Assembly (NCBI RefSeq): GCF_031624495.1 | Contig: NZ_JAMQOP010000002.1 | Span: 372,001 to 436,000 of the forward strand | From: Halogeometricum sp. S1BR25-6 | Lineage (GTDB): Archaea > Halobacteriota > Halobacteria > Halobacteriales > Haloferacaceae | DNA: 64,000 bases | Direction: 5' to 3' | In this document: piece after piece, positions 1 through 8,286 of the stretch | Numbering within the stretch: the stretch's first letter is position 1 | Layout: every line of letters begins with the position of its first letter | Translations under genes and position numbers: made by a program | The notes under the pieces: generated by a model | The model's input: only the letters and a program-made list of their open reading frames with translations | Told to the model about the DNA's origin: nothing | Databases searched by the model: none

Positions 1-76
1 TTTCGTTCTCCTGCTCCCCGTGAGCAACCGCGCCGAAACCGTCAGAGGTACCGGGGCAGACGCCGTAGACGGCGAC

Positions 77-658
77 ATGACCGAGCAGAACGCTTCAGCG
101 GACGTCGACCCCGAGTCGTACGCCGACGAACTGCGGCGCAAGCGCGAGGAGAAGAACGACTTCTTCGGGTCGCACCCGCAGTCGCCGATTCCCCCCGAGG
201 AGCGCGACGCCTTCGACGGACTGGACTACTTCGACCCGAACCCGGACGCGCGCGTCGAGGCGACGGTCAGCGTTCACGAGGACCCCGAACCCGTACCGAT
301 GGAGACGACGGCGGGCAACGAGGTGCGGTACCTCCGGCTGGTCACCTTCTCTTTCGAACTCCGCGGCGAGGCGGTCGAACTGCACGGCTACCAGCAGGAA
401 CGCGAGGACGACGAGGCGGTGTTCGTCCCCTTCCGCGACAAGACGACCGGTCAGCAGAGCTACCGGAACGGGCGGTACATCGAACTCCACCCCGACGAAC
501 CGCTCGCGGACGGCGAGACGATCGTCCTCGATTTCAACCTCGCCTACACGCCGTTCTGCGCGTACAGCGAGACGTTCGCCTGCCCGCTCCCGCCCGAGGA
601 GAACTGGCTCGACGTGGCCGTCGCCGCGGGCGAACGCGACTGGAACAGTACCAATTAA
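77..658 (+). CDS. DUF1684 family protein
   Basis: The 193-residue product matches the DUF1684 family. A central block around residues 115-130 has the pattern F-R-D-x-T-x-G-x-x-x-Y-x-x-G-R. It is followed by DFNLAYTPFCAYSETFACPL and a PPEENWLDV segment, the hallmark C-terminal half of the family. The function of DUF1684 is unknown; the conserved Cys/Pro/Asn cluster suggests a compact soluble domain. I chose the ATG at 77. A GTG at 20 is in frame, but its extra 19 residues are low-complexity and the family normally starts near the ESYADELRRKREEKNDFF segment. It lies at the window edge, so its upstream neighbour is unseen. Confidence 0.85.
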   Translation: MTEQNASADVDPESYADELRRKREEKNDFFGSHPQSPIPPEERDAFDGLDYFDPNPDARVEATVSVHEDPEPVPMETTAGNEVRYLRLVTFSFELRGEAVELHGYQQEREDDEAVFVPFRDKTTGQQSYRNGRYIELHPDEPLADGETIVLDFNLAYTPFCAYSETFACPLPPEENWLDVAVAAGERDWNSTN

Positions 659-720
659 TAGTCCTAGAATCGGGAGACGAAAGCGCAATACACATATTCG
701 GCGCCTCCGCAGGGACAGCC

Positions 721-909
721 ATGGGACTGCTCAGTAGCAAGAAAGCGCTCGTCGGTCTGGTGCTGATGGTCGTCGGTACGCTCGCATTCTTCCCGAGCCT
801 CATGGCGAACGCCGGCAACGTTTCGGTGTACCTGCTGGCGGTGGCCGCCGTCGTCCTCACGGCGGGGACGTATCTGCTCGGTACCTCCGGCGACGGCCGT
901 CCGGTCTAA
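721..909 (+). CDS. small two-helix membrane protein
   Basis: This 62-residue protein has two hydrophobic segments, about residues 8-28 and 35-53, separated by a short polar loop. It looks like an integral membrane mini-protein. It starts at an ATG, shows the high third-position GC of its neighbours, and follows the DUF1684 gene by 62 bases on the same strand. No function can be assigned. The AT-richer stretch just before it (TAATAGTCC, then CACATATTC near 690) could hold its own promoter. Confidence 0.65.
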   Translation: MGLLSSKKALVGLVLMVVGTLAFFPSLMANAGNVSVYLLAVAAVVLTAGTYLLGTSGDGRPV

Positions 910-1028
910 GAATCGTCGTTCGATTTTCGGATTCCGACAGCAGGCTCTGAGCTGTTGCTGTGAAGTTCGGATTCCGTAGTGCTGTCGCTCGGCGATGTTG
1001 CGTCAATAAAGGAAAGGGACGGTCGCGG

Positions 1029-1517
1029 TTAGTTGCTCGGCGCGGTGTACTCCGACAGCGTGGCGGAGCTTTCGCCGGTCTCTGCGTTCCAGACGACGCG
1101 GAACGTCCCACCCTTGAGGTCGCTCCCTTCAGCGATGAGCGTGTCGCCCGCGCTGACGCTCGCGCCCTCGCTGAACGCATCGGTATCAGTGAACGCTTCG
1201 GACTGGGTTACGTTGTCGCCAGTCTCGGCAGCGCTTCCCGGAAGGTACACGTCAACACCAACATCGGTCTTTAAGCTGAGTTGATCGGCCGGAATCGTGG
1301 CACCAGTTTCGTGAGTGATGGTGACGTTATCCGTCGTGCCATCCTCAAAGTTGAATCCGAACGACGCTTGCGGCGTCGTCTGGGAGACGCTTCCCCCCAG
1401 ATTCAGGACGAACGTGCCGATGACGGCGGCCAGTATGACGGTGATAGCGACCATCAGGATAACCCCAATGACCGGCGACACCGCGGAATCGTCCGTGAAC
1501 AGTTGTTTCAGTTTCAT
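1029..1517 (-). CDS. type IV pilin-like protein (archaeal PilA class), second of pair
   Basis: This 162-residue prepilin has a short charged leader (MKLKQLFTDDSA), then a hydrophobic helix beginning VSPVIGVILMVAITVI at about residues 13-40. That is the conserved haloarchaeal PilA H-domain, cleaved by the prepilin peptidase PibD and packed in the pilus core. The first 55 residues are identical to those of the pilin just upstream, whereas the middle (about residues 56-135) is unrelated in sequence. The C-terminus returns to similarity (TFRVVW, SATLSE, TAPSN). It follows the other pilin by 8 bases, so the two are probably co-transcribed. The likely role is a surface adhesion or motility-regulating pilus subunit. 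Confidence 0.88.
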   Translation of the reverse strand: MKLKQLFTDDSAVSPVIGVILMVAITVILAAVIGTFVLNLGGSVSQTTPQASFGFNFEDGTTDNVTITHETGATIPADQLSLKTDVGVDVYLPGSAAETGDNVTQSEAFTDTDAFSEGASVSAGDTLIAEGSDLKGGTFRVVWNAETGESSATLSEYTAPSN

Positions 1518-1525
1518 TTGCGGTT

Positions 1526-1954
1526 TTAGTTACTGGGAGCCGTACTCTCGCTCAGCGTCGCGGAGTTCTCGTTGTTCTCGGAACTCCAGACGACACGGAC
1601 GGTCTCGCCGGACCAGCCGTCAGAGTTTTGGAGGTTCACAGAGTCTCCAGCACTGACACTCTGGTCAGAGTAGGTTTCGTTCCAATCTTGACCAGTGACT
1701 GAGAATCCTTTCGTAGTAAGGCGGTCGCTCTCGATAGAGCTACCCGATTCGTGGGTGATAGTGACGTTTCCATTTGACGTATTGTAGTCAAACCCGAACG
1801 ATGCCTGCGGCGTTGTTTGCGATACGCTTCCCCCCAGATTCAGGACGAACGTGCCGATAACTGCGGCCAGAATAACGGTGATGGCGACCATCAGGATGAC
1901 CCCGATGACCGGCGACACCGCGGAGTCGTCCGTGAACAGTTGTTTCAGTTTCAT
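1526..1954 (-). CDS. type IV pilin-like protein (archaeal PilA class), first of pair
   Basis: This 142-residue pilin precursor shares its first 55 residues exactly with its downstream neighbour, including the PibD-type leader and H-domain. I chose the ATG at 1954 because it reproduces the MKLKQLF start of the second gene; an upstream ATG in the same frame would add 42 unconserved residues. The variable middle (about residues 56-115) is less GC-rich than surrounding genes. The tail again reads VRVVW, SATLSE, TAPSN. The two genes differ in the conserved 5' part only by synonymous bases, so the amino acid sequence is under selection. It probably encodes a minor or major pilin of an adhesion pilus. 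Confidence 0.88.
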   Translation of the reverse strand: MKLKQLFTDDSAVSPVIGVILMVAITVILAAVIGTFVLNLGGSVSQTTPQASFGFDYNTSNGNVTITHESGSSIESDRLTTKGFSVTGQDWNETYSDQSVSAGDSVNLQNSDGWSGETVRVVWSSENNENSATLSESTAPSN

Positions 1955-2465
1955 GGTTGGTTGTTCGGACACACTCCGACGACAGAAGAGTCGGCGGCTC
2001 TCGTATTTCCCCCCGGCGACCGACCGGATGCGGGCGGCCACCAATCCCATCCCTGTCGCGGCGTGTCTACCAGTCTCCACTCACTACAGTAACTTAAATC
2101 TAAAGGTCTCCATAACAAAACAGTCATATACGAGTTAGTGGCTTAATATCCCGTTTAAATAGTGTTTAAGATGGGGTAGTCGTTCGCTCGACGGCGACGG
2201 GAAGGCTAGACAGAACCTATCGAACAAACCGGCCGCGGCGAACGGAAGGTAAAGGTCCTCGCGCGTGCGTCTCGGTGTCGGCGGTCGACTCGTCGCGGCG
2301 GCCTCCGGGGACGGTCGTTCGGTACGACGGGTACCGCCGTGCTGCGCCCGTGCGCGTTAGTACCGAGCGTATTTTCCTCCCGAAACCGGGGCCGAAGCAC
2401 GGAGACGGGGACCTGCCGGTGTCCGGTGCCGGAATACTTACCGGGCGATGCGTTTACGTAGAACT
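1955..2465. other. gene-free stretch upstream of the pilin pair
   Basis: About 510 bases lie without a convincing gene between the divergent pilin pair and the next membrane protein. The part from 2090 to 2175 is clearly AT-rich and holds several TATA-like elements readable on the minus strand (2093-2104 and around 2143-2166). It is probably the pilin promoter region, with a leader of more than 100 bases if those boxes are used. The remainder (2176-2465) is GC-rich with only shadow frames. No RNA gene was recognised. Confidence 0.5.
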
Positions 2466-2864
2466 ATGCCACTCACGGATTCGGTCCCCGGAATGCGAGT
2501 GGAGTCGCCCGTTCGGAACGCCCTGCTCGCCGTCGCGTATCTGGGCCTCCTTCCGATCGCGATCACCTTCCTTCCGGCCACGCTCGCGGTGGTCGTCGGC
2601 CTCAACGTTGGCGGGGCGGCCGACCGACTGTCCGGCCTCCCGGGAGTCGGCGAGGGCGGCGTCGTCGCCGCCGCCGTCGGCGCCGCGTTCGGGTTCGCTC
2701 TCCTGGCCGCCCTCGACGTGATCTTCCCGGACGAACGGGAGCGGAACCAGCGGGAGATACCGGGCGCGGCCGTCTTCGAGTCGCGTCCGACGGTATCGTC
2801 GACGTCGCCCGCGGAGGATGATTCGGCGGTCGGGACCAAATCCAACCCCGAGACGCGAGCCTGA
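2466..2864 (+). CDS. small integral membrane protein, acidic tail
   Basis: The 132-residue protein has three hydrophobic helices, at roughly residues 14-30, 32-48 and 66-88. A hydrophilic tail of about 40 residues follows. The ATG at 2466 was preferred to one at 2448 because it gives a clean start, MPLTDSVPGMRVESPVRNALL, directly before the first helix. No known family was recognised. It stands alone: minus-strand pilins lie upstream and the minus-strand tRNA-Met lies downstream. Confidence 0.65.
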   Translation: MPLTDSVPGMRVESPVRNALLAVAYLGLLPIAITFLPATLAVVVGLNVGGAADRLSGLPGVGEGGVVAAAVGAAFGFALLAALDVIFPDERERNQREIPGAAVFESRPTVSSTSPAEDDSAVGTKSNPETRA

Positions 2865-2969
2865 AGAACTGACTGACTGTTTCGGCGAGTTCTCGAAGCG
2901 GATCGAAGAACGTTCGGCGAGCGGCGTCGCTGCAAACTCGTACCGTCCGTGTTCGGAAAATTTGAGGAA

Positions 2970-3124
2970 TGCCCGGGGTGGGCTCCGAACCCACGATCTC
3001 CGCATGTCCCAGGTCTGAGGCTCGGCGGGCCTCTTCGGGAGCGGGCGGAGGCTTCCAAGGCGTACCGCACCGAATCTCAGAAACCCTATGAGTGCGGCGC
3101 TATGTCCAGCTAAGCCACCCGGGC
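2970..3124 (-). tRNA. elongator tRNA-Met (CAT) with 81-nt intron
   Basis: Read on the minus strand, the acceptor stem GCCCGGG (3124-3118) pairs with CCCGGGC (2977-2971), with discriminator A at 2970. CCA is not encoded. The anticodon stem is CCGCA/TGCGG with anticodon CAT. The T arm is GTGGG-TTCGGAG-CCCAC. The exons are 3087-3124 and 2970-3005. The intron, 3006-3086, sits directly after the base following the anticodon, the standard archaeal position cut by the bulge-helix-bulge endonuclease. Haloferax elongator tRNA-Met has a similar-size intron at this site, which supports elongator rather than initiator identity. Confidence 0.95.
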
Positions 3125-3150
3125 TCGTTCTTTCGTAGTCCGATGAAGTT

Positions 3151-3156
3151 CTTTAA
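3151..3156 (-). promoter_or_regulatory. TATA box of the tRNA-Met gene
   Basis: On the minus strand the sequence reads AAGGTTAAAGAAC. Its TTAAAG core is centred about 29 bases before the first base of the tRNA, the normal distance for an archaeal TATA element. Confidence 0.6.
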
Positions 3157-3255
3157 CCTTCTCATCTGAACCGGCCGACAGATATGCCACCACGCGGCAC
3201 GGGAGAGGTTCGAACCCACCCGCGGATTTATCAGCTAAGACGAATACTTCCCCGT

Positions 3256-4434
3256 ATGAGTCAACCGCAGATGGTCCAGTCCGCCCTCGACGGCGAACCC
3301 GTGGTCGCTCGGGTCGCCCTCGGCGGGGAGGACGAACTGTACGTCACCCCGACCCGAACTCTCGTCTACCGCTCCGAGGGGCTGCTCTCCGACGAGACGG
3401 TCGAGGAGTACCCGCACGAAGCCGAACGGGTCGCCCTCTCCGAGGGCCGGCGGAAGACGAAGGTCGCGCTCGATTACGGTCTCGACGGCGAGCGGACGGT
3501 CGCGCTCTCCAACAAGCATCTCGCTCGGGCACTCCAGCCGATGCTCGAAGGCGTCCTAAAGGCCAACGGCATCCTCGCGGACGACGAGGCGGTCGAACGG
3601 CTGTTCCGCTTCAGCGAACTCACGCTGGTCGTCGCCGGCGGGCGCGTCGTCAAGCACATCGGCGCGTCGCTGTGGGACGAGGACTTCGAGGAGTACCGCT
3701 TCGACGACGTGACCGACCTCCAGTTCGAGGGCGGCAGCGTCGCCACGTCGGTCGTGCTGACCGTCGACGGCCGACAGGAGCGGTTCAAGGCGCCCAACGA
3801 GGACGCTCGACAGCTCCGCGAGACGCTCGAATCGGCGCTCCTCGCCCACCGCGGGGTCGACTCGCTCGACGAACTCCGCGCCGCGGCCGAACCGGAAGCG
3901 GAGACGACGGCGACGGACGGGGAGTCGGCGGACGCGAAGAACGTCTCGTTCGGCGACGGCCCCGAACCGCTGAGCGCCAATCCGGCCGAACTGACCGACG
4001 CTCCAGCGAACGCCACGCGCACCGGACCGTCCGAATCGGCCGAATCGGTCGAGGCCGCCGCCGAGCTTTCGGCGGACGCGAGCGGCGTCGCCCGACCGGT
4101 CGAGGCGCCGATTCGGGCGGCGTCGGCACCCGCCGCCGGGTCCGGCGACGCCTCGGAGACCGCCGCCGCGTCGGTCGGCGAGGGAGTCGGCGTCGACACC
4201 GAACCCGAACTCGAACCCGACCGCGAGTCCGACGCCGACCGCGACGAAGCCGCCGGTGCCGGCGAGGACGGCTTCGAAGGGTCGGGGTTTCAGTCGGCCG
4301 CCGCCGACGCGAACGAGCGGGTCGCGCAGGAACTCGCCGAACTGCGCGCGACCGTCGAGCGGCAGGGCGAGGAGATACGCGAACAGCGGGCGCTCGTCGA
4401 GCAACTCATCGAGGAACTGCGTCGCGGTCGCTAA
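3256..4434 (+). CDS. haloarchaeal protein with PH-like N-terminal region and C-terminal coiled coil
   Basis: The 392-residue protein has two parts. Residues 1 to about 200 look like tandem compact beta domains resembling haloarchaeal DUF7115-type proteins (segments such as LYVTPTRTLVYRSEG and LWDEDFEEYRFDDVTDLQFEG). A long acidic, Ala/Ser/Glu-rich linker follows to about residue 345. The last 45 residues form a heptad-like coiled coil (VAQELAELRATVERQGEEIR). The ATG at 3256 is favoured over an upstream one because a TTTATC box lies 27 bases before it, the leaderless spacing. No enzymatic motif was seen. A scaffold or membrane-surface role is possible but unproven. Confidence 0.75.
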   Translation: MSQPQMVQSALDGEPVVARVALGGEDELYVTPTRTLVYRSEGLLSDETVEEYPHEAERVALSEGRRKTKVALDYGLDGERTVALSNKHLARALQPMLEGVLKANGILADDEAVERLFRFSELTLVVAGGRVVKHIGASLWDEDFEEYRFDDVTDLQFEGGSVATSVVLTVDGRQERFKAPNEDARQLRETLESALLAHRGVDSLDELRAAAEPEAETTATDGESADAKNVSFGDGPEPLSANPAELTDAPANATRTGPSESAESVEAAAELSADASGVARPVEAPIRAASAPAAGSGDASETAAASVGEGVGVDTEPELEPDRESDADRDEAAGAGEDGFEGSGFQSAAADANERVAQELAELRATVERQGEEIREQRALVEQLIEELRRGR

Positions 4435-4486
4435 GTCGCGGTCGCTGGACCGCCGTCGGGGACGCGCCCGAACCCGGTGTCGCCCG

Positions 4487-5023
4487 TTACGACCGGCCGA
4501 GCACTTTCTCGATGCACGAGGAGCCGAACGGCCCGAGTTCGCCCGACTCGAAGCGGACGAAGTGGCCCGTCGAGAGGCCGGCGCCGCAGCGCCGGCAGGT
4601 GAACTCCCCCTCGCGGCGGACGACTTGGCTGTCGAAGCGGACGAACGTCCCACCGCGGCGGGTCAAGATGCGACCCTCCTCGCGTTCGATGACCCCTCGG
4701 AGTTCCGCGGCGTCGAGAATCTCCCTCGTGAGCGTCGGGTTCGTCGTCACCGTCTCGATGCGGTCGACGGCTTCGGCGACGGAGAGTTCGTCGGCTTCGA
4801 GATGCGCGAGCAGGTCGACGCCGAGTTCGATTCGCTCGCTCCGGTCCAACTCGGCGACCGGCGGGGCCGACTCGGAGGAACGGCGCTCGGCCGCCTCGTC
4901 ATTCTCCCCTTCAGTCTCACCCTCGCTTTCGCCTCCGTTTCCGTGTCCGCGTTCGTCGCCGGCGGAGCCGCCGCTCCCGGCGTAGGCGGACAGATCCGAC
5001 TGCGTCTCTCGGTCGTTCCCCAC
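4487..5023 (-). CDS. DUF5830-type haloarchaeal zinc-finger protein
   Basis: The 178-residue product resembles haloarchaeal DUF5830 proteins. An acidic low-complexity N-terminus of about 55 residues is followed by a helical region (ELGVDLLAHLEADELSVAEA). After it comes a beta-rich module ending in FTCRRCGAGLSTGHFVRF and FGSSCIEKVLGR. The C-x-x-C plus a third Cys suggests metal binding, though a full four-ligand set is not obvious. The start is uncertain: no ATG fits, so I chose the GTG at 5023, where acidic coding character begins. A GTG at 5038 is an alternative. It is convergent with the gene at 3256. Confidence 0.7.
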   Translation of the reverse strand: MGNDRETQSDLSAYAGSGGSAGDERGHGNGGESEGETEGENDEAAERRSSESAPPVAELDRSERIELGVDLLAHLEADELSVAEAVDRIETVTTNPTLTREILDAAELRGVIEREEGRILTRRGGTFVRFDSQVVRREGEFTCRRCGAGLSTGHFVRFESGELGPFGSSCIEKVLGRS

Positions 5024-5145
5024 GGCGTTCGCCCGCACGTGCGCGGCGCACCGACAAAAACGCACCGCGGTCGAATCGCTTTGTCGAGACCGTCGACGTC
5101 CGCGGGGCACAAGGCGTATAGCCCCGCGTGCGAGAGTGGCGTGCG

Positions 5146-5811
5146 ATGAAGCGACCTCGCGTCGACTCCCGCGTCGCGGTCGGCCTCGCGTTCGCCGTCG
5201 TCGCCGCCGCCGCGGTCCTCCTCTCGCCCGACGCGGCGCTCTCGCACGCGGCGTGGGTCGTCGCCGACCCCGTCCGCCTCGTCGCCGCGACGCTCGCACT
5301 CGCCGTCGTCCGGCCGTTCCTCGCGTGGCCGACGACGCTTCTCGCCGTCGTCGTCGGCTTCGGATTCGGTCTCGCCGGTCTCCCCTTCGCCCTCGCGCTC
5401 ATCGTTCTGACCTCGGTTCCGCCGTACCTCTTCGCCCGACGCTACGGTCGGACGGGCCGCCTCGCGGCGGCGGGCGAGTCGTTCGTCGAGCGAACCGGCG
5501 ACGTGCGGAGCGTCGTCCTCAGCCGTCTGGTTCCCGCCCCCTCGGACGTCGTCTCCGTGGGCGCCGGCGTGGCGGGCGTCCCCCTCGGCGCCTTCGCCTT
5601 CGGGACGGCCATCGGGGAGGTTCCGTGGGCCGTCGCGGGCGTCCTCGCCGGCGCGTCCGCCGAAACGCTCGCCGCCGGCGACCTCGGGGGCGTCGTCGAC
5701 GTCCGTCTCGTCGCCGCCGCCCTCCTCGCCGCGGCGCTGTTGGCGGCGCCGGTGCTGTACGAGTGGTACGACGAACGGGGAGAACGAGTCGACGACGGCG
5801 ACGCGGTCTGA
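5146..5811 (+). CDS. TVP38/TMEM64-type (VTT/DedA-like) membrane protein
   Basis: The 221-residue protein has five to six hydrophobic segments. The signature loop is SRLVPAPSDVVSVGAGVAGV followed by FAFGTAIGEVPWA. This corresponds to the VTT domain motif F/S-R-x-x-P with small-residue turns and a re-entrant helix. Bacterial and eukaryotic relatives act as phospholipid scramblases or in membrane homeostasis; the archaeal role is unknown. The ATG at 5146 is supported by a GTATAG element 28 bases upstream. It ends 10 bases before the convergent gpmI gene. Confidence 0.82.
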   Translation: MKRPRVDSRVAVGLAFAVVAAAAVLLSPDAALSHAAWVVADPVRLVAATLALAVVRPFLAWPTTLLAVVVGFGFGLAGLPFALALIVLTSVPPYLFARRYGRTGRLAAAGESFVERTGDVRSVVLSRLVPAPSDVVSVGAGVAGVPLGAFAFGTAIGEVPWAVAGVLAGASAETLAAGDLGGVVDVRLVAAALLAAALLAAPVLYEWYDERGERVDDGDAV

Positions 5812-5821
5812 GCGCGGTCCC

Positions 5822-7336
5822 CTATTCGAGTAGCGACCGCCCGGTCATCGCCTCGGGTTGCTCGACGCCCATCAGTTCGAGAATCGTCGGCGCGATATCG
5901 CAGAGCGACCCGCCCGAGCGAACGATTCGACCCCCGTCGTCGCCGTCGGGCGTGAGGTACACGAGCGGCACGGGGTTGGTCGTGTGCGCGGTGTGCGGCG
6001 ACTCGGGCGTTCCCATGTCGTCGGCGTTGCCGTGGTCGGCCGTGAGGAGGACGTGCCCGCCCGCGTTCTGCACCGACTCGACCAGGCGACCGAGTTGCGC
6101 GTCCACCGCTTCGACGGCGGCGACGGCGGCGTCGAAGACGCCGGTGTGCCCGACCATGTCCGGGTTGGCGTAGTTCAGCACCATCGCGTCGGGGTCCTCG
6201 GACTCGACGAGTTCGATAGCGGTGTCGGTGAGTTCCTCGGCGCTCATCGCCGGCTTCAGGTCGTACGTCGGTACGTCCGGACTCTCGACTATCTTCCGGA
6301 TCTCGCCCTCGAACTCCACCTCGCGGCCGCCGTTGAGGAAGTACGTCACGTGCGCGTACTTCTCCGACTCCGCGAGGCGGAGTTGCGTCTTTCCGGCCGT
6401 CGACAGCGTCTCGCCGAGGGTATCCTGCGGTTCGTGCGGGGGGAACGCGACTGGGAACGGGAACGTCTCGTCGTACTCGGTCATCGTCACGAGGCGAATC
6501 TCCGGCGCGTTCGTGTCGAACTCCCACTCGGGTTCGGTGTTCGTGAGCATCCGACAGAGTTGTCGCGCCCGGTCCGGTCGGAAGTTGAAGAAGACCACGG
6601 CGTCGCCGTCGTGGAGGGCAGGTCCCCCTTCGACGAGCGTCGGTTCGACGAACTCATCGGTGTCGCTGCGGGCGTAGGAGTCGGTGACGGCGTCGACGGC
6701 CGAGGCGACTTCGTGGTCGGCCTCGCGGTTCACGATGGCGTCGTAGGCGAGGCGCGTGCGCTCCCAGTTTCGGTCTCTGTCCATCGCGTAGTACCGCCCC
6801 GACACCGTCGCCACGTCGCCCGTGCCGTGGTCGTCGACGACGGATTCCAGTTCCGCGAGGTAGTCCTCGCCGCCGTGCGGGTCGGTGTCGCGCCCGTCCA
6901 TGAACGCGTGCGTGACGGCCTCGACGCCCCGGTCGGCCGCCATCTCGACGAGCGTGTGGAGGTGGCCCTGCTCGGAGTGGACGCCGCCGTCGCTGACGAG
7001 ACCCATGAAGTGGACGCGGCCGCCCGTCCCCTCGACGTGGTCGAACGCGGACTCCAAGGCGTCGTTCTCGAAGAAGGAGCCGTCGGCGATGGCGTCCTCT
7101 ATTCGCGTGTACGCTTGCTTGACGACGCGACCCGCGCCGATGTTGAGGTGCCCCACCTCGCTGTTGCCCATCTGCCCCTCGGGGAGACCGACCTTCCGCC
7201 CCGACACGTCGAGCGTCCCGTACGCGCCGGCCGCCGCGAAGCGGTCGAAGTTCGGCGTGTCCGCCGCCTTCACCGCGTCGCGTCTGTCGTGGTCTCCGAG
7301 TCCCCAACCGTCGAGGATGACGAGCGCAGCCTGCAT
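5822..7336 (-). CDS. gpmI: 2,3-bisphosphoglycerate-independent phosphoglycerate mutase
   Basis: The 504-residue enzyme interconverts 3-phosphoglycerate and 2-phosphoglycerate in glycolysis and gluconeogenesis. All landmarks of the two-metal (Mn) enzyme are visible. They are LDGWG at residues 8-12, the GNSEVGHLNIGAGR block with nucleophile Ser at residue 59, DGRDTDP, the substrate loop GRYYAMDRDRNWER, NYANPDMVGHTG, and ADHGNADDMG near the C-terminus. The length is normal for GpmI. The only start fitting the family is the ATG at 7336. It is monocistronic as far as can be seen, divergent from a DUF1405 gene. Confidence 0.97.
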   Translation of the reverse strand: MQAALVILDGWGLGDHDRRDAVKAADTPNFDRFAAAGAYGTLDVSGRKVGLPEGQMGNSEVGHLNIGAGRVVKQAYTRIEDAIADGSFFENDALESAFDHVEGTGGRVHFMGLVSDGGVHSEQGHLHTLVEMAADRGVEAVTHAFMDGRDTDPHGGEDYLAELESVVDDHGTGDVATVSGRYYAMDRDRNWERTRLAYDAIVNREADHEVASAVDAVTDSYARSDTDEFVEPTLVEGGPALHDGDAVVFFNFRPDRARQLCRMLTNTEPEWEFDTNAPEIRLVTMTEYDETFPFPVAFPPHEPQDTLGETLSTAGKTQLRLAESEKYAHVTYFLNGGREVEFEGEIRKIVESPDVPTYDLKPAMSAEELTDTAIELVESEDPDAMVLNYANPDMVGHTGVFDAAVAAVEAVDAQLGRLVESVQNAGGHVLLTADHGNADDMGTPESPHTAHTTNPVPLVYLTPDGDDGGRIVRSGGSLCDIAPTILELMGVEQPEAMTGRSLLE

Positions 7337-7430
7337 GTCCGGGGCGACGGCCGCGAGCGGTAACTAGGCTTCGTTTGGCGCGGACGGTCGGTCACGGTCG
7401 TTCGGGCGGGTCTCGACCGCAGCCTTCGGG

Positions 7431-7465
7431 TCGCGGTTCGCGGTTCGCGGCTCGCAGCTCGCAGA
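7431..7465. repeat. short 7-base tandem repeat
   Basis: Five adjacent 7-base units of the form TCGCGGT / TCGCGGC / TCGCAGC / TCGCAGA lie in the shared upstream region of gpmI and the DUF1405 gene. It is probably a slippage-prone microsatellite; no function is evident. Confidence 0.6.
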
Positions 7466-7527
7466 CGGCGGACGGTGGAACGGCGAACGCGACACCTTCT
7501 TTCGACCCCCCGTCGTGGGAGGAGACG

Positions 7528-8226
7528 ATGGCCGACGGCTCCTCGCGACGGACGCTCAAACGCCCCGTCCCCGACCGCTGGGTGCAGTACTACCTCGGCA
7601 ACGGACCCAGCCTCGGGTGGCTCCTCCTCGTCAACGCCTCGGCGTTTTTCCTCGGCGTCAGCTTCTACGTCCACTCCGACCCGTCGCTCGCGGACGTCAG
7701 CTCTCTGTTGTACCCCCTGTTCGGCGACTCGCCGACGGCGCTGGCGCTGGCGACGCTCTCGTTCGTCACGCTCGCCCCGCGCGTCGGCCGGCGCGTGACC
7801 GACGCGCCGACGAACGACCTGCTCGCCGTCATCCACACGCTGGCGTTCGTCTGGTTGGTGAAGTACGGCGTCTGGACCGCTGTGGCGCTCAACCTCCGCC
7901 CGGACCTCTACTTCGGCTTCACGCCGGACCTGCTGTGGGAGTACTGGGGCATCATGCTGACGCACCTGTTCTTCCTCGTCGAGGCGGTGGCCATCCCCTA
8001 CTACGGGAAAACGACGACGGGCGCGCTGGCGTTGGCGCTGGCGCTGGCACTCGTCAACGACGTGTACGACTACGGCTTCGGCTTTTACCCGCCGCTCCGC
8101 TACGAGGCCGGGGCGCTGCTGGCGGGCATTACTATCGCATTATCGTTCGGGTCGGTGGCGCTGGCCGCGTGGATGTTCGACCGAGCGGACGAGGGGGCGT
8201 CGGCGGGCGCGACGGCCGAGCGGTGA
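7528..8226 (+). CDS. DUF1405 family membrane protein
   Basis: The 232-residue multi-pass membrane protein has six or so helices and the characteristic DUF1405 segments SFYVHSDPSLADVSSLLYPL, FGDSPTALALATLSF, YGVWTAV and WEYWGIMLTHLFFLVEA. The conserved aromatic and His residues in these loops are typical of the family, whose function is not known. The ATG at 7528 begins just before the conserved RWVQYYLGNGPSLGWLL helix; the frame stays open upstream, but that part is repetitive and unconserved. It is followed after 60 bases by a regulator gene on the same strand. Confidence 0.85.
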   Translation: MADGSSRRTLKRPVPDRWVQYYLGNGPSLGWLLLVNASAFFLGVSFYVHSDPSLADVSSLLYPLFGDSPTALALATLSFVTLAPRVGRRVTDAPTNDLLAVIHTLAFVWLVKYGVWTAVALNLRPDLYFGFTPDLLWEYWGIMLTHLFFLVEAVAIPYYGKTTTGALALALALALVNDVYDYGFGFYPPLRYEAGALLAGITIALSFGSVALAAWMFDRADEGASAGATAER

Positions 8227-8259
8227 GGCCGATTCCGGGCCGGCCAGTCAGTAAACCTC

Positions 8260-8274
8260 ATCACGTCCCGTGAT
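8260..8274. promoter_or_regulatory. inverted repeat, candidate operator of the ArsR-type gene
   Basis: A perfect 6-base inverted repeat (ATCACG, three-base spacer TCC, CGTGAT) ends 12 bases before the ATG of the regulator at 8287. A GTAAAC element lies just before it. This position, between the TATA region and the start codon, suits autorepression by a dimeric winged-helix protein. Confidence 0.45.
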
Positions 8275-8286
8275 TTACCTGTGGTT

